24,140 nucleotides of DNA, taken from CAZVIJ01 sp964626735. GTDB taxonomy: Bacteria; Patescibacteriota; Dojkabacteria; JAOAGR01. The notes under the pieces are model-generated. The model was not told the DNA's origin, searched no databases, and saw only the letters and a list, made by a program, of their open reading frames with translations. The DNA lies in contig CAZVIJ010000027.1 in assembly GCA_964626735.1 (NCBI GenBank), positions 1 through 24,140 of the forward strand. The letters run 5' to 3'. Positions 22,600-24,140 of the stretch are shown piece after piece. A program made the position numbers and the translations under genes. Numbering within the stretch: the stretch's first letter is position 1; every line of letters begins with the position of its first letter.

Positions 22600-24140
22600 A
22601 TGAACAATATCGGGAAAGTCGTCAGCATCAAAGGTCAGATCGTTGAAGTAGAATTCGAAGGGGAGAAACCAGCAATACATGATGTGCTCGTCTCCGAAAA
22701 GGACGAAAGCATCAAGCTTGAGGTGTACGCGTCGTCCACTCCTGGTTCGTATTACTGCTTTTCTCTTTCCAATCCGAAATCGCTTCACCGAGGGGCGACG
22801 ATGATCAATACCCGGCAATCGATCCAAATTCCCGTCGGCGACGATATCAAAGGGCGCGTTATCGATATCTTCGGAGAGCCGCTGGACGATAACGGCGATC
22901 TAGTCGCCAAACAGCGGCGCGAAATTTTTTCCGCTCCCGTTCCCTACGACGAAATTCATCCGCCTACGAATATTCTGGAGACCGGCATCAAGGCACTCGA
23001 CTTCTTCGCCCCCATTCTCCACGGCGGTAAGGTAGGCCTGTTCGGAGGCGCCGGCGTAGGCAAGACCGTTCTTCTCTCGGAAATTATCCATAACGTCGTT
23101 ATCCTCAATAAAGATACCGCCGTTTCCGTATTTGCCGGCGTCGGCGAGCGAGCCCGCGAAGGTCAGGAGCTATATCTCGACCTCAAGGAATCGGGGGTTA
23201 TGGATTACGTTTCCCTTATCTACGGGCAGATGGGCGAAAATCCTGTGTGCCGCTTCAGGACTGCATTCGGCGGCGTGACGATTGCAGAGCACTACCGCGA
23301 CGTGATGGGAAAGAACGTTCTCTTTTTCATCGACAACATCTTCCGATTCGCCCAGGCCGGCTACGAGCTTTCGACCCTTATGAATACGCTTCCTTCCGAA
23401 GGAGGCTACCAGTCGACGCTTACCTCAGAGATGGCGGCATTCCACGAGCGGCTCGTTTCGAACAATAACGGTTCGATCACAACCTTCGAGGCGATCTACG
23501 TTCCGTCCGACGACATCACCGATAACGCGGTGCAGTCGATCTTCCCCTATCTCGACTCCAATATCGTATTGTCCCGCGCCATTTACCAGGAAGGCCGTTT
23601 CCCGTGTATGGAAATATTGGCGTCGAAATCATCGGGCTTGAATGTCGAAGTCGTCGGAGAAAAACACTACAAGACCTTCCTCGCTGCACAAAATCTCTTG
23701 AAGAAAGCGGTCTCGCTTGAACGTATCGTGTCCCTCGTCGGCGAATCCGAATTGTCGCAAGATGACCAGCGGCTCTACAAGCGTTCGAAAATCGTGAAGA
23801 ACTTCATGACCCAGCCGTTCAACGTAGCAGCTCCGCAGACCGGCCGTCCCGGCGTATACGTGCCGATTGGCGTGACGGTCGACGACATGGAAGAAATCAT
23901 GACCGGCAAGTTCGATTTTGTCGAGCCGGAAAAGTTCCTGTACATCGGCACACTGAAAGATGCGGAATTCTACAAGGAGATTATCGCGAAAGAGCAAGGC
24001 GCAACCCCGAATCCCGCCGATCCGGCAGCTTCGAATCAAGCAAACGATCAGAAAGCGACCGATCAGAAAACCGATGATAAGGACGATAAAGACAAGAAGG
24101 ATGCCGACGACAAGAAAAAGTCGAAGGAAGAGCTGAAGGC
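22600..24140 (+). CDS. atpD: F1-type ATPase subunit beta (3' partial)
   Basis: The frame is open from ATG 22600 to the window end, 513 codons. Catalytic motifs are intact: Walker A GGAGVGKT (149-156), catalytic E183 in GVGERAREG, Walker B FFIDNIFRF (D245, R249), and GSITTFEAIYVPSDDITD. The DELSEED region appears as ESELSQDD. Divergent points: SAVGYQPTL is SEGGYQSTL, and the signature PAVDPLDSTS is PCMEILASKS. After the normal end (FLYIGTLKDAEFYKEIIAKE, about residue 465) a charged Asp/Lys-rich tail runs to the window end. Beta hydrolyses or makes ATP at the alpha/beta interface. It is separated from alpha and gamma by about 4.5 kb of unknown genes, whereas atpD normally follows atpG directly. 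No epsilon gene is visible yet. Confidence 0.93.
   Translation, partial: MNNIGKVVSIKGQIVEVEFEGEKPAIHDVLVSEKDESIKLEVYASSTPGSYYCFSLSNPKSLHRGATMINTRQSIQIPVGDDIKGRVIDIFGEPLDDNGDLVAKQRREIFSAPVPYDEIHPPTNILETGIKALDFFAPILHGGKVGLFGGAGVGKTVLLSEIIHNVVILNKDTAVSVFAGVGERAREGQELYLDLKESGVMDYVSLIYGQMGENPVCRFRTAFGGVTIAEHYRDVMGKNVLFFIDNIFRFAQAGYELSTLMNTLPSEGGYQSTLTSEMAAFHERLVSNNNGSITTFEAIYVPSDDITDNAVQSIFPYLDSNIVLSRAIYQEGRFPCMEILASKSSGLNVEVVGEKHYKTFLAAQNLLKKAVSLERIVSLVGESELSQDDQRLYKRSKIVKNFMTQPFNVAAPQTGRPGVYVPIGVTVDDMEEIMTGKFDFVEPEKFLYIGTLKDAEFYKEIIAKEQGATPNPADPAASNQANDQKATDQKTDDKDDKDKKDADDKKKSKEELK

Noticed and set aside
12441..24140. V/A-type ATPase
   Set aside because: The delta/OSCP signature and F-type alpha and beta motifs are present; no A/B subunit bulge domain or D/E/G subunits were seen.

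Overview
The window looks like a contig piece from an uncultivated bacterium of the Candidate Phyla Radiation (Patescibacteria) type. This is inferred from giant DUF2341/LamG surface proteins, dense coding, leaderless-looking genes and a 10-N scaffold gap. Base composition is close to half G+C by eye and genetic code 11 fits, since TAA, TAG and TGA all end genes. The exact phylum cannot be read from the sequence. No rRNA, tRNA, CRISPR array or transposon was seen. The longest stretch without a gene is about 160 bases (18042-18201), which holds two hairpins and a promoter.

Region 1 (1-12384, + strand) encodes the cell surface. It holds the 3' part of a giant secreted multidomain protein (delta-60 repeats, BNR/sialidase-like segments, two DUF2341 and LamG-like pairs, and a C-terminal beta domain). 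Next comes a DUF916-like protein with a signal peptide and a C-terminal membrane anchor, then a 1182-residue membrane protein with a Cna-B-like domain, FnIII, lectin-like domains and a DUF1349-like end. The gene spacing suggests one operon.

Region 2 (12405-18095, + strand) starts after a hairpin with a new promoter. It encodes, in canonical F-ATPase order, a c-like membrane protein with a large extracytoplasmic domain and no ion-binding carboxylate, a very long b-like stalk (360 aa), delta, alpha (with a long Pro/Glu/Lys-rich tail interrupted by the scaffold gap and a TAA) and gamma. Two tandem hairpins follow gamma. Where atpB (subunit a) would normally lie, surface-protein genes stand instead.

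Region 3 (18202-22536) separates gamma from beta. It holds six small to mid-sized genes of unknown function, four on + and two on -, with no signal peptides or membrane segments. They fall into at least two paralogous families (two genes, and probably three). Each has its own -10 box 5-7 nt from its ATG, which predicts leaderless transcripts.

Region 4 (22600 to the window end) is a 3'-truncated F1 beta subunit with intact catalytic motifs and a charged C-terminal tail.

Taken together this looks like an F1-type ATPase module coupled to a non-proton-translocating membrane part and to surface proteins. It is comparable in concept to the F1-like X0 ATPases of mycoplasmas but built from different partners. 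The F1 subunits are well supported. The idea of an ATP-driven machine acting on the cell surface is inference. Subunit a and epsilon were not found here and could lie outside the window.
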